Shown here piece by piece: positions 1-6,221 of a stretch of 7,228 nucleotides of DNA (its first letter is position 1; each line of letters starts with the position of its first letter). The position numbers and the translations under genes are program-made. This DNA is from CAYGZC01 sp964354225 (lineage in GTDB: Bacteria > Bacteroidota > Ignavibacteria > UBA10030 > SZUA-254): contig CAYGZC010000298.1 of assembly GCA_964354225.1 (NCBI GenBank), positions 1 to 7,228 of the forward strand. Reading direction: 5' to 3'. A model generated the notes under the pieces. The model saw nothing but the letters and a program-made list of their open reading frames with translations, did no database searches and was not told where the DNA came from.

Positions 1-126
1 TGAATTCAGTATCAGCTCAATTCCCATCAGCACAAGGATGGCATTCTTCCGCGTGACAACACCGTAGATGCCAAGCGAAAACAGAATCGCACTTATAATG
101 AGGTAATGTGTTAGTCCAACTTGCAT
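1..126 (-). CDS. nuoK: NADH-quinone oxidoreductase subunit K, N-terminal part (cut by window edge)
   Basis: The minus-strand frame starting at the ATG at 126-124 stays open to base 1 and gives 42 residues. It reads as NuoK, a small antiporter-like membrane subunit (usually about 100 residues, three helices) of the complex I proton-pumping arm. Visible are the first helix and loop, with HYLIISAILFSLGIYGVVTR at residues 7-26, then KNAILVLMGIELILN. Glu37 falls in the GIEL motif of helix 2 and matches the conserved buried Glu36 of the E. coli protein, which is needed for proton translocation. The rest of the gene, including the second conserved Glu, lies outside the window. It follows nuoJ after 36 nt. 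No Shine-Dalgarno site is visible upstream, so translation probably depends on an AT-rich leader. The identity is secure because of the motif and the gene order. Confidence 0.95.
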   Translation of the reverse strand, partial: MQVGLTHYLIISAILFSLGIYGVVTRKNAILVLMGIELILNS

Positions 127-129
127 ATC

Positions 130-152
130 AATTCAAAAGTAAAAATTCAAAA
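130..152. repeat. Short direct repeat in the nuoJ-nuoK spacer
   Basis: The 9-mer AATTCAAAA occurs at 130-138 and again at 144-152, a 14-nt period, within the 36-nt AT-rich spacer. It occupies the place where a ribosome binding site for nuoK would be expected. It may be chance in AT-rich DNA; no function is assigned. Confidence 0.3.
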
Positions 153-162
153 ATTATTTCTG

Positions 163-663
163 TCAAATGTTATCTCGGCGCGCAATCATTACTGCACCAA
201 TCAGGGCAACCAGAAGCACAACAGAAGCAACTTCAAACGGCAGCAGATAAGTTGTCATGAACATCTCGCCAAGGGAGTATGTTGTGGTTGAAACTTCCGG
301 AACACTTTGAACTATCTTCCAATCTGTGACATAGAAAATTCCGCACAGTGAGCCGGCAGTCATCGCGACAAGTAATGACGCCGGGAGAGTTTGTACAGTT
401 CCTGTTTTAATATCAACATTGATAACCTTATTCGTCAGCATCACTCCGAAGAGCAGCAGAACGAGGATACCACCAACGTAAATCAGAAGTTGTGCAACCG
501 CAATAAAATCGGCATTCAAAAGAATATATATGCCCGCAACTCCGAAGAATGTAAATAAAAGCGAGAAGGCTGAATAAATTATATTACGGGAGAAAACGAC
601 AATTCCTGCCGAGACCAGCGTTATAATTGCAAAAAAATAAAATATTATGTCAAAAAGACTCAT
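163..663 (-). CDS. nuoJ: NADH-quinone oxidoreductase subunit J
   Basis: NuoJ is a membrane subunit of complex I at the junction between the quinone-binding region and the antiporter-like subunits. The 166-residue product is close to the usual family length. It has five hydrophobic stretches, at about residues 5-24, 28-49, 54-77, 93-113 and 139-161. The third carries AVAQLLIYVGGILVLLLFGV (55-74), the family hallmark that contains the glycine-rich segment forming a pi-bulge helix in known structures. Helix 2 begins with YSAFSLLFTFFGVAGIYILL. The ATG at 663-661 lies 10 nt after the nuoI stop, with no strong Shine-Dalgarno sequence. The protein ends in a short charged tail, ARRDNI, after the last helix. 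Position between nuoI and nuoK agrees with the standard complex I order. Nothing appears damaged or missing. Confidence 0.97.
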   Translation of the reverse strand: MSLFDIIFYFFAIITLVSAGIVVFSRNIIYSAFSLLFTFFGVAGIYILLNADFIAVAQLLIYVGGILVLLLFGVMLTNKVINVDIKTGTVQTLPASLLVAMTAGSLCGIFYVTDWKIVQSVPEVSTTTYSLGEMFMTTYLLPFEVASVVLLVALIGAVMIARRDNI

Positions 664-673
664 GGCTGAAAAA

Positions 674-1234
674 CTATGTTGTTTTATCTGACGTTGGTGT
701 TGACGGTTTGGATGCGGAAGCGTCGGCTTTCTTAGCCGTTTGTTCCTTTTCGTATTCCGCTACTCTAATTTCTATATCCTGAATTTCTTCAGGTGTTAAT
801 GTCACATAATTATAAACCAGATTATTTCTGTTGAACTCAGAGAATTCATATACATCCGTCATGTAAATGCAATCTGTCGGACATGGATACACACAGAGTC
901 CGCAGTAGCAACATTTAGCAATATCAATATCAAACCTCGTTACCCAAAGTTTCTTCTTAAGTCCTTTCGACGTGTATCCTAAGTCGTCTGTAGGAAGAGC
1001 TTTCTCTGTTTCAATTTCGATGCAGCATACCGGACATGCTAATTCACACTGTTCGCATCCAATACAGTCATCCATGTTGACATAGAGACGATTGCGCACA
1101 CGCTCGGGAAGTTTTATTTTTACATCAGGATATTGGATCGTTACGGCTGGAACAAAAAGATGTCCGAACGTAACTTTCATTCCGATAAGGACTGTCCAGA
1201 TTGATTGAAATATATCTCTAAAATATTGTCTCAT
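674..1234 (-). CDS. nuoI: NADH-quinone oxidoreductase subunit I, 2x[4Fe-4S] protein
   Basis: NuoI is the peripheral-arm subunit that carries clusters N6a and N6b and passes electrons to the terminal cluster in NuoB. The 186-residue product has two ferredoxin-type motifs in CxxCxxCxxxCP form: Cys57, 60, 63, 67 and Cys108, 111, 114, 118. In 8Fe ferredoxins the fourth cysteine of each motif binds the opposite cluster. An extra cysteine sits beside each motif (Cys70 and Cys71 in CPVCCI, Cys109 in KCCYCG); Cys70 takes a place more often filled by Asp, Asn or Glu. The N-terminal amphipathic stretch (about 1-30) is the usual membrane-contacting part. From about residue 164 the protein ends in an Ala/Lys/Ser/Thr-rich low-complexity tail without recognisable domain. 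The ATG at 1234-1232 is 16 nt after the nuoH stop. Without NuoEFG encoded nearby, this subunit may be close to the electron entry point, which is an inference. Confidence 0.97.
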   Translation of the reverse strand: MRQYFRDIFQSIWTVLIGMKVTFGHLFVPAVTIQYPDVKIKLPERVRNRLYVNMDDCIGCEQCELACPVCCIEIETEKALPTDDLGYTSKGLKKKLWVTRFDIDIAKCCYCGLCVYPCPTDCIYMTDVYEFSEFNRNNLVYNYVTLTPEEIQDIEIRVAEYEKEQTAKKADASASKPSTPTSDKTT

Positions 1235-1250
1235 GATTTTCGATCTATGA

Positions 1251-2270
1251 TTATAGCATCATCCATAATCCAACACCGATGATGCACGCAAATGCCCACG
1301 GGGTTAATACTTTCCACGACACATACATTAACTGGTCAACTCTTAGACGCGGCAAGGTCCATCGCAGCCACATTTGAATAAACACGAAGAACATTCCTTT
1401 CGTGAGGAACCAAAAAACACCCCAGATAGGTCCGCTCAGGAAACCGCCGAATGGACTGTTCCATCCACCAAAAAATATTGTGGCGGCAATTGCTGAAACA
1501 GCAAACATGTTCACGAATTCTGCCAACATGAACATTGCAAATTTCATCCCGCTGTATTCAGTGATATAACCGGCAACCAGTTCGGATTCAGCCTCGGGAA
1601 TATCGAACGGCGTGCGGTTTGTTTCTGCAAGCGAAGCGACAAAGTAAATAACGAATGCTACGAAGATAAAAGGAAATTTTTTGAAGATGAACCAATGCCA
1701 GAACCAGCCGGTTTGCATTTGGTTGATTTCCTGAAGATTCAAAGTTCCAGCTATCATTACTACGGCGAGTATAGCAAGAACCGTAGGAATTTCATAACTC
1801 ACAATTTGCGCAACCGAGCGCATCGCACCGAATAACGACCATTTGTTATTCGACGACCACCCCGCCATCAAAATTGCGACTACTGTTATGGATGAGACAG
1901 CAATAATATAAAAAAGACCGATATTTGCATTGCTGCCGATGTAAGAACTGCTGAATGGAATTACCGCATAAACGGCATACGCACCAATGAACATAAGATA
2001 AGGAGCGAGTGTATGAAGTTTTCTATCCGCTGCCGCTGGAATTATATCCTCTTTCTGAAGTAGTTTTAACATATCGGCAATCGTTTGAGCCCATCCGTGC
2101 CAGCCGCCTGTACGCATTGGACCGAGCCGGTCTTGCATATGTGCCGAAACTTTTCGCTCCAAATAAATTACTACTAACGCATATGGGATTATCCAGACCA
2201 AAGGTACAATTGCCATCACACCATATACGAAGATATCATGATCAAGTATGTTTCTAAGGAGTTGTTCCAT
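1251..2270 (-). CDS. nuoH: NADH-quinone oxidoreductase subunit H
   Basis: NuoH is the membrane subunit that joins the two arms of complex I and forms much of the quinone chamber with NuoB and NuoD. The 339 residues match the usual length and contain about eight hydrophobic helices. Family signatures are visible: ERKVSAHMQDRLGP at 38-51, ETNRTPFDIPEAESELVAG at 216-234 followed by YITEYSG, and RWTLPRLRVDQLM at 303-315. The acidic cluster Glu216, Asp223, Glu226, Glu228 and Glu230 lies in the loop thought to couple quinone reduction to proton pumping. The gene starts with ATG at 2270-2268, 5 nt after the nuoD stop, with a weak purine run (AAAGAAG) just upstream. In 14-subunit operons nuoE, nuoF and nuoG normally separate nuoD and nuoH; here the two genes are neighbours. 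No truncation or frameshift is visible. Confidence 0.98.
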   Translation of the reverse strand: MEQLLRNILDHDIFVYGVMAIVPLVWIIPYALVVIYLERKVSAHMQDRLGPMRTGGWHGWAQTIADMLKLLQKEDIIPAAADRKLHTLAPYLMFIGAYAVYAVIPFSSSYIGSNANIGLFYIIAVSSITVVAILMAGWSSNNKWSLFGAMRSVAQIVSYEIPTVLAILAVVMIAGTLNLQEINQMQTGWFWHWFIFKKFPFIFVAFVIYFVASLAETNRTPFDIPEAESELVAGYITEYSGMKFAMFMLAEFVNMFAVSAIAATIFFGGWNSPFGGFLSGPIWGVFWFLTKGMFFVFIQMWLRWTLPRLRVDQLMYVSWKVLTPWAFACIIGVGLWMML

Positions 2271-2275
2271 CTTCT

Positions 2276-3436
2276 TTACCGATCAACCTCTCCCAGAACA
2301 ATATCAAGACTGCCCGCAATAGCTACGATATCAGCTAGCATGTGACCGCGAGAAATTTCAGGAATTACGCTTAAGTTCACAAAACAGGGTGAGCGACCTT
2401 TCACGCGATACGGACTTCCACTTCCATCACTTACAACATAGAAACCAATCTCACCACGAGCCGATTCTGTTCGCACATAAACATCGCCCGGATTGGGTCG
2501 GATTCTCTTAGGGATTGCTGATGTAACTTCACCATCCGGAATCTGATCGAGCGCTTGCTCAACAATATTCGCGCTCTGTTCCATTTCTCGTATGCGAACC
2601 ATATAACGATCCCAACAGTCGCCGACCTTTCCCATCTCACCTTTTCCTACTTGAGGTTCCCACTCAAACCTATGATAGATGGAATATGGATCATCACGGC
2701 GAAGATCAAAATTTACACCCGACCCTCTGAGAACAGGACCTGAACAAGCATAATTAATCGCGACATCAGGTGGCAAAACACCGACGTTTGCAGTTCGTTT
2801 AATAAAAATTTCATTATAGCTCAGAAGATCGTTATACTCTTTAATTTTCGGTCGGAAGTATTTACAGAAATTTTTTGCCTTATCAATAAATCCTGGTGGA
2901 AGGTCGTGCGACAAACCGCCGACCCACATATAGTTATAAAGTAATCGGGCACCACAAGTCATCTCGAAAAGATCGAGGATTCGTTCGCGGTCACGGAACA
3001 TATAGAGGAATGGTGTGAATGCCCCAATATCAAGTCCATAAGTTCCTGCGGCAATCAGGTGCGAAGCAATACGCTGTAGCTCAGCCATGATAACGCGGAT
3101 ATATTCGACACGTTCGGGAACTTTGATGCCAAGTAATTTCTCGACTGCTAAAACATATCCGAAATCCATATTCATCGCAGCGCAGTAATCCATCCGGTCA
3201 ACATACGGAACGACCTGTTGGTAATTCGTCATCTTCTCCGCATGTTTTTCGAAACAGCGGTGGAGGTAACCGATATGAGGAATTACATCGATAACGATTT
3301 CACCATCAACAACTAATTCGAGACGAAGCACCCCATGAGTTGATGGATGCTGCGGTCCCATATTGAGAACCATTTCTTCTGTTCGAACAGGTCGACCAGT
3401 GGATGTTTTAATGTGAGTTGTAGGTAATTCTGTCAT
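2276..3436 (-). CDS. nuoD: NADH-quinone oxidoreductase subunit D (49 kDa type)
   Basis: NuoD is the 49-kDa-type subunit, related to the large subunit of [NiFe] hydrogenases, and it holds the quinone head-group site next to cluster N2 of NuoB. The 386-residue product starts with a short leader and then NMGPQHPSTHGVLR at 25-38. His34 in this loop and Tyr84 in RMDYCAAMNM match the conserved quinone-contacting His and Tyr known from the Thermus enzyme. The C-terminal block RTESARGEIGFYVVSDG, followed by SPYRVKGRSPCFVNL, and the final GEVDR are typical of the family. The hydrogenase nickel-binding cysteine pairs are absent, as expected for a complex I subunit. It is encoded separately from NuoC and not as a NuoCD fusion. 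The ATG at 3436-3434 lies 5 nt after the nuoC stop, preceded by an AT-rich stretch without a Shine-Dalgarno site. Confidence 0.98.
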   Translation of the reverse strand: MTELPTTHIKTSTGRPVRTEEMVLNMGPQHPSTHGVLRLELVVDGEIVIDVIPHIGYLHRCFEKHAEKMTNYQQVVPYVDRMDYCAAMNMDFGYVLAVEKLLGIKVPERVEYIRVIMAELQRIASHLIAAGTYGLDIGAFTPFLYMFRDRERILDLFEMTCGARLLYNYMWVGGLSHDLPPGFIDKAKNFCKYFRPKIKEYNDLLSYNEIFIKRTANVGVLPPDVAINYACSGPVLRGSGVNFDLRRDDPYSIYHRFEWEPQVGKGEMGKVGDCWDRYMVRIREMEQSANIVEQALDQIPDGEVTSAIPKRIRPNPGDVYVRTESARGEIGFYVVSDGSGSPYRVKGRSPCFVNLSVIPEISRGHMLADIVAIAGSLDIVLGEVDR

Positions 3437-3441
3437 TTTAA

Positions 3442-3921
3442 TTAATAGGGGACTTTCATTCCCTGATACAATTCCGGAACTTCATAATCTTTCTGTAAAG
3501 GATGCCCTTCCCAATCGTCAGGCATCATTATTCGGCGCAAATCAGGATGATCAAGAAATTTAACACCAACAAGGTCATATGCTTCACGCTCATGCCAGTT
3601 TGCAGTCTGCCATACTAAAGCTACCGATGGAACTTCTGCTTTATCTTTTGGTACTTCAATTTTTAAATTGAGTTTGTGTTTCTTCTTCATCGAAAAAATA
3701 TTATACACAACGCCAAGCGTTCCTTTTCCATAATCCATGCCACTTAAACACATCAGATAATCGAATTGTAAATCAACATCGTCGCGGAGATAAATTGAGA
3801 TATCTTTAAGATATGCAGGTGCAACCTTGATGTATGGATCAACTGCACCTTCAATCTTTACCTCGAGGATTGCATCGGGGAATTGTGTTTTCAGTTTATC
3901 GGAAATTTCTTGCAGGATCAT
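3442..3921 (-). CDS. nuoC: NADH-quinone oxidoreductase subunit C (30 kDa type)
   Basis: NuoC is the 30-kDa-type peripheral subunit, which packs against NuoD and helps assembly; it has no cofactor. I chose the ATG at 3921-3919 (159 residues, MILQEISDKLK...) over an upstream in-frame ATG at 4017. The chosen start has a strong GGAGG 7 nt upstream and overlaps the nuoB stop by 4 nt (ATGA), whereas the longer version would add 32 basic, unconserved residues lying wholly inside nuoB. The family signature WHEREAYDLVGV is at 109-120, followed by HPDLRRIMMPDDWEGHPL (125-142) and the closing QKDYEVPE. Length fits a stand-alone NuoC. The overlap suggests translational coupling with nuoB, which would help keep these two arm subunits in balance. 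Confidence 0.96.
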   Translation of the reverse strand: MILQEISDKLKTQFPDAILEVKIEGAVDPYIKVAPAYLKDISIYLRDDVDLQFDYLMCLSGMDYGKGTLGVVYNIFSMKKKHKLNLKIEVPKDKAEVPSVALVWQTANWHEREAYDLVGVKFLDHPDLRRIMMPDDWEGHPLQKDYEVPELYQGMKVPY

Positions 3922-4418
3922 AAACGTTCCTCCGTTTTCTTTACCAAACTTTCTGAGCGAATTTTTTCTTGAAGCTTTATGATACCTTCCAATAATGCCT
4001 CGGGCCGTGGGGGACAACCGGGGACATACACATCAACTGGAACAACACGGTCAACGCCTTTAAGAACGTGGTAGCCGTGTTCCCAGTAAGGTCCGCCGCA
4101 ATTCGCACAGCTTCCCATTGACAATACATATCGAGGTTCCGCCATCTGATCATAAAGTTTTTTTATTCGGCTTGCCATTTTCAATGTCACTGTTCCCGCA
4201 ACAATCATTACATCTGCCTGACGTGGAGTAGCACGGAAGAATATTCCAAAACGATCAAGATCATAATGCGATGCACCCGTTGCCATCATCTCGATTGCAC
4301 AACATGCTAGCCCGAATTGCATGGGCCACATCGATGAAAGACGTGCCCAATTCAACAGGTTGTCCATTGATGTGATTATTACATTACTATTATTAAACTG
4401 TTTATCTAAAAGACCCAT
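3918..4418 (-). CDS. nuoB: NADH-quinone oxidoreductase subunit B, cluster N2 protein
   Basis: NuoB (PSST/20 kDa type) carries [4Fe-4S] cluster N2, the last carrier before quinone. The 166 residues include the unusual adjacent cysteine pair Cys39-Cys40 in FGLACCAIEMM, then Cys104 in MGSCANCGG and Cys135 in YVPGCPPRPE, which together are the expected N2 ligands. An additional cysteine (Cys107) lies within MGSCANCGG. The N-terminal region (about 15-37, LLNWARLSSMWPMQFG) is the part that meets the membrane and NuoH. The start is ATG at 4418-4416, 49 nt after the nuoA stop, in an AT-rich leader with no clear Shine-Dalgarno site. The stop overlaps the nuoC start. The protein is complete and has no unusual insertions; the last 15 or so residues are a charged tail. 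Confidence 0.98.
   Translation of the reverse strand: MGLLDKQFNNSNVIITSMDNLLNWARLSSMWPMQFGLACCAIEMMATGASHYDLDRFGIFFRATPRQADVMIVAGTVTLKMASRIKKLYDQMAEPRYVLSMGSCANCGGPYWEHGYHVLKGVDRVVPVDVYVPGCPPRPEALLEGIIKLQEKIRSESLVKKTEERL
3929..3933 (-). promoter_or_regulatory. Ribosome binding site of nuoC
   Basis: On the minus strand the sequence reads GGAGGAACGTTTATG, placing a perfect GGAGG core 7 nt before the nuoC ATG and inside the last codons of nuoB. It is the strongest such site in the nuo cluster and decides the nuoC start. Most other nuo starts here have none. Confidence 0.85.
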
Positions 4419-4467
4419 AATTATTAAAAATTCTTATCAACTTTGGGAAATACTTGCTTGCGAGATT

Positions 4468-4860
4468 TTACTCTTTTCCAGTTTTGGGTATAACTGGTGC
4501 GGGTTTATCCCACTCCAAATCACCCTTCACCCAAACGTAGGCATAACCGATAAGGAGTATTGCGAGGAAGATCATCATTTCGATGAAAGCAAACATACCC
4601 AACTTCTGAAAAATTACTGCCCATGGGAATAAGAAGACAACTTCGACATCGAAAATTAGAAAAATAAGAGCAACTACGTAAAAACGGATGTTGAATTTTA
4701 CTATTGCATCGCCAACCGGAGTTTCGCCACATTCATAAGTCGAAAGCTTTTCTGGATACCAGCGATGGGGTCGAATCAACCATGCCACGATTAATCCCGC
4801 AGCTACAAAGATAATCCCGATAAGGAAAAAAAATAAGATTCGACCGAATTCCGTGATCAT
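4468..4860 (-). CDS. nuoA: NADH-quinone oxidoreductase subunit A, first gene of the operon
   Basis: NuoA is a small membrane subunit beside NuoH at the arm junction. The 130 residues form three helices, at about 7-29, 60-82 and 88-111. Between helices 1 and 2 lies the conserved loop with YECG at 42-45, whose cysteine is the one that becomes exposed on enzyme deactivation in mitochondrial homologues. FNIRFY (56-61) and FDVEVVFLFPW (70-80) follow; Asp71 and Glu73 are the conserved acidic pair, and Glu93 is a further buried acid. The ATG at 4860-4858 fits the family N-terminus. It is the first gene of the cluster, since the next gene upstream is on the other strand, so the operon promoter should lie in 4861-5030. 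A polar tail, DKPAPVIPKTGKE, ends the protein. Confidence 0.98.
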   Translation of the reverse strand: MITEFGRILFFFLIGIIFVAAGLIVAWLIRPHRWYPEKLSTYECGETPVGDAIVKFNIRFYVVALIFLIFDVEVVFLFPWAVIFQKLGMFAFIEMMIFLAILLIGYAYVWVKGDLEWDKPAPVIPKTGKE

Positions 4861-4870
4861 GACACCATTA

Positions 4871-4956
4871 AAATTTGCAGAATAAAACAGGATTAATTTA
4901 AAATCGACATCAATTTAGAAAATTTTTCCAAGAAAGTCAAAAAGCTATGCAAATTT
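4871..4956. repeat. Spaced 9-bp inverted repeat in the divergent promoter region
   Basis: AAATTTGCA at 4871-4879 is the exact reverse complement of TGCAAATTT at 4948-4956, with 68 nt between the arms. The left arm lies just upstream of nuoA; the right arm overlaps the candidate -35 region of the plus-strand gene. Two half-sites for one regulator would fit this layout, but the DNA is AT-rich and the match may be chance. Confidence 0.4.
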
Positions 4957-4982
4957 GATTTTATTTGAGAATTACTTATTTT
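4955..4982 (+). promoter_or_regulatory. Candidate promoter for the DUF362 gene
   Basis: TTGATT at 4955-4960 and TATTTT at 4977-4982, 16 nt apart, match 4 of 6 positions each of the sigma-70 consensus. The same bases can be read as TTG-N19-TATTTTCA, a partial match to the Bacteroidota form TTG-N17-20-TAnnTTTG. A transcript starting near 4990 would have a leader of about 40 nt. The evidence is weak, resting on position and partial matches only. Confidence 0.25.
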
Positions 4983-5015
4983 CATTCAATTAACAAACCT
5001 ATTAGTAGAAATTGT

Positions 5016-5022
5016 AGAAGGA
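5016..5022 (+). promoter_or_regulatory. Ribosome binding site of the DUF362 gene
   Basis: AGAAGGA at 5016-5022 sits 8 nt before the ATG at 5031. It supports that start over an in-frame TTG at 4965, which would place 22 unconserved residues before the twin-arginine signal. Confidence 0.7.
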
Positions 5023-5030
5023 AAATCTCT

Positions 5031-6188
5031 ATGCTCACCCGTCGAAATTTCTTTAAGATTATCACTGCAAGCGGAATTGGTGCTGTAGTGCTGCCCCAAT
5101 CGATTCAAAAAATGTTTGCCCAAGTCTCATCAGAAGAAAAACCAGCAACAAATATCAAGGATGCGCTGAAACATCCGCGAACAGCAAACTCGATGCCCGG
5201 CAAGTTTCCGGGAAAGGTTGTGCAGGTTTATCACGACAAATGTATCGAGAAAAATAAATTTGATCCTAACACTATTGACGACATGGTGAAAAGTGGAATG
5301 TTAAACTTGACGGGTGCAAAAGATATCTCAGACGCATGGCGAATGTTTGTGTCTCCAAAAGAAATTATAGGACTTAAAGTCAATCCGGTTGCCGGCACCC
5401 TGCTATCAACCAGTTTAGAAATCACGCAGGTTATTATTCAACAAATGGAAAAGGCAGGTATCCCCAAAAAGAATATTGTCATCTGGGATAGAAGAGAATT
5501 TGAACTTCACGAGGTCGGTTTCACAGAAAAAAAATTTCCAGGAATAAAAATCATCGGTACGGAACGAAAAGACAACAAGGATTCATTCTATGACGCCAAA
5601 GGAAAACTTTACGGCGAGGAAATGATAGATAAAGAGTGGTACTATCTGGCAGAAGCGGAAGAAAAGTACGACGCCGAAACTCTTCCCTATATGATTAACG
5701 AGGGAAAGTATTCGTACTTCTCGAAAATAGCAACACAGCAGGTGGACAAGATTATAAACGTACCGATATTAAAGAATGCTGGCTCATCAGTAACGCTGTG
5801 CTTAAAGAACCTCGCATACGGCAGCATTTCAAATACTGGCAGATTGCATAAAAAACTTTGGGCAGAGACGTGTGCCGAGGTATGTGCATTTCCACCGCTG
5901 CGAGATAAAGTTGTTTTAAACGTAGTCGATGGAATTAAGGGCTGTTATAATGGAGGTCCCGGTGCAAATCCACAATTCATAACTGAGTTCAAAAGCGTGT
6001 TAATTGGCAGCGATCCGGTCGCTGTTGACAGAGTGGGCTATGAAATTATTTTGAAGAAACGAATAGAAGAAAAAGTACAGAAAGAGGATTCACCAAAAGG
6101 ACGGAAATTCTTGGAGCTTGCTCAAAGTCTTCAGCTTGGTATCGCTGATTTAGATAAAATCGAGCTTAAAAAAGTAAATTTGTCTTGA
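5031..6188 (+). CDS. DUF362 domain protein with twin-arginine signal peptide
   Basis: This 385-residue protein belongs by motif pattern to the DUF362 family, which has no settled function and is sometimes found joined to iron-sulfur domains. The N-terminus MLTRRNFFKIITASGIGAVV fits the Tat consensus (S/T)RRxFLK, with Arg4-Arg5 followed by a mild hydrophobic run and likely cleavage near MFAQ (about residue 31), so export across the inner membrane in folded form is expected. Family-like blocks are GLKVNP (114-119), IINVPILKN (241-249), CLKNLAYG (257-264), VVDGIKGCYNGGPG (298-311) and GSDPVAVDRVG (326-336). No ferredoxin-type CxxCxxC motif is present, but Cys257, Cys281, Cys285 and Cys305 cluster in the conserved C-terminal half and might bind a metal. 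The ATG has a good ribosome binding site; an in-frame TTG at 4965 is less likely. It is divergent from nuoA and is followed after 33 nt by the DUF6599-like gene, probably in one transcript. Confidence 0.85.
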   Translation: MLTRRNFFKIITASGIGAVVLPQSIQKMFAQVSSEEKPATNIKDALKHPRTANSMPGKFPGKVVQVYHDKCIEKNKFDPNTIDDMVKSGMLNLTGAKDISDAWRMFVSPKEIIGLKVNPVAGTLLSTSLEITQVIIQQMEKAGIPKKNIVIWDRREFELHEVGFTEKKFPGIKIIGTERKDNKDSFYDAKGKLYGEEMIDKEWYYLAEAEEKYDAETLPYMINEGKYSYFSKIATQQVDKIINVPILKNAGSSVTLCLKNLAYGSISNTGRLHKKLWAETCAEVCAFPPLRDKVVLNVVDGIKGCYNGGPGANPQFITEFKSVLIGSDPVAVDRVGYEIILKKRIEEKVQKEDSPKGRKFLELAQSLQLGIADLDKIELKKVNLS

Positions 6189-6221
6189 AATCAAAATCTC
6201 GTGAACGTATATAAGAATTCG

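Larger units (their letters stand above)
4861..5030. promoter_or_regulatory. Divergent intergenic region between nuoA and the DUF362 gene
   Basis: This 170-bp AT-rich stretch must hold the promoters for both the leftward nuo operon and the rightward DUF362 gene, as the two start genes point away from each other. I could not find a convincing -35/-10 pair for nuoA on the minus strand. A weak candidate for the plus strand is listed separately. A 9-bp inverted repeat (4871-4879 and 4948-4956) spans much of the region. No small gene or RNA gene is recognisable. Confidence 0.7.

Noticed and set aside
2009..2257. Plus-strand open frame of 82 codons opposite nuoH
   Set aside because: It lies wholly antisense to the well-conserved N-terminal half of nuoH, has no ribosome binding site and no recognisable protein motif.
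2431..2743. Short open frames on both strands inside nuoD (2431-2640 minus, 2555-2743 plus)
   Set aside because: Both overlap conserved nuoD coding sequence in other frames and show no family features.
3922..4017. N-terminal extension of NuoC by 32 residues from an ATG at 4017
   Set aside because: The extension lies inside nuoB, is basic and unlike NuoC proteins, and the downstream ATG has a strong ribosome binding site and a coupled overlap.
4321..4732. Open frames overlapping nuoA and nuoB (4321-4632 plus, 4520-4732 minus)
   Set aside because: They are alternative-frame readings of conserved nuoA and nuoB sequence; the nuoA and nuoB motifs account for the bases fully.
4861..4930. Promoter for nuoA on the minus strand (TATTCT, TAAATT and TTGATG elements)
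   Set aside because: No pair of these elements has both acceptable consensus match and 16-19 nt spacing, so a specific site is not claimed.
4965..5030. TTG start for the DUF362 protein with 22 extra residues
   Set aside because: It would push the twin-arginine motif away from the N-terminus; the ATG at 5031 has a ribosome binding site and gives a standard Tat signal.
5231..5425. Minus-strand open frame of 64 codons inside the DUF362 gene
   Set aside because: It is antisense to the DUF362 coding region with no ribosome binding site or motif.
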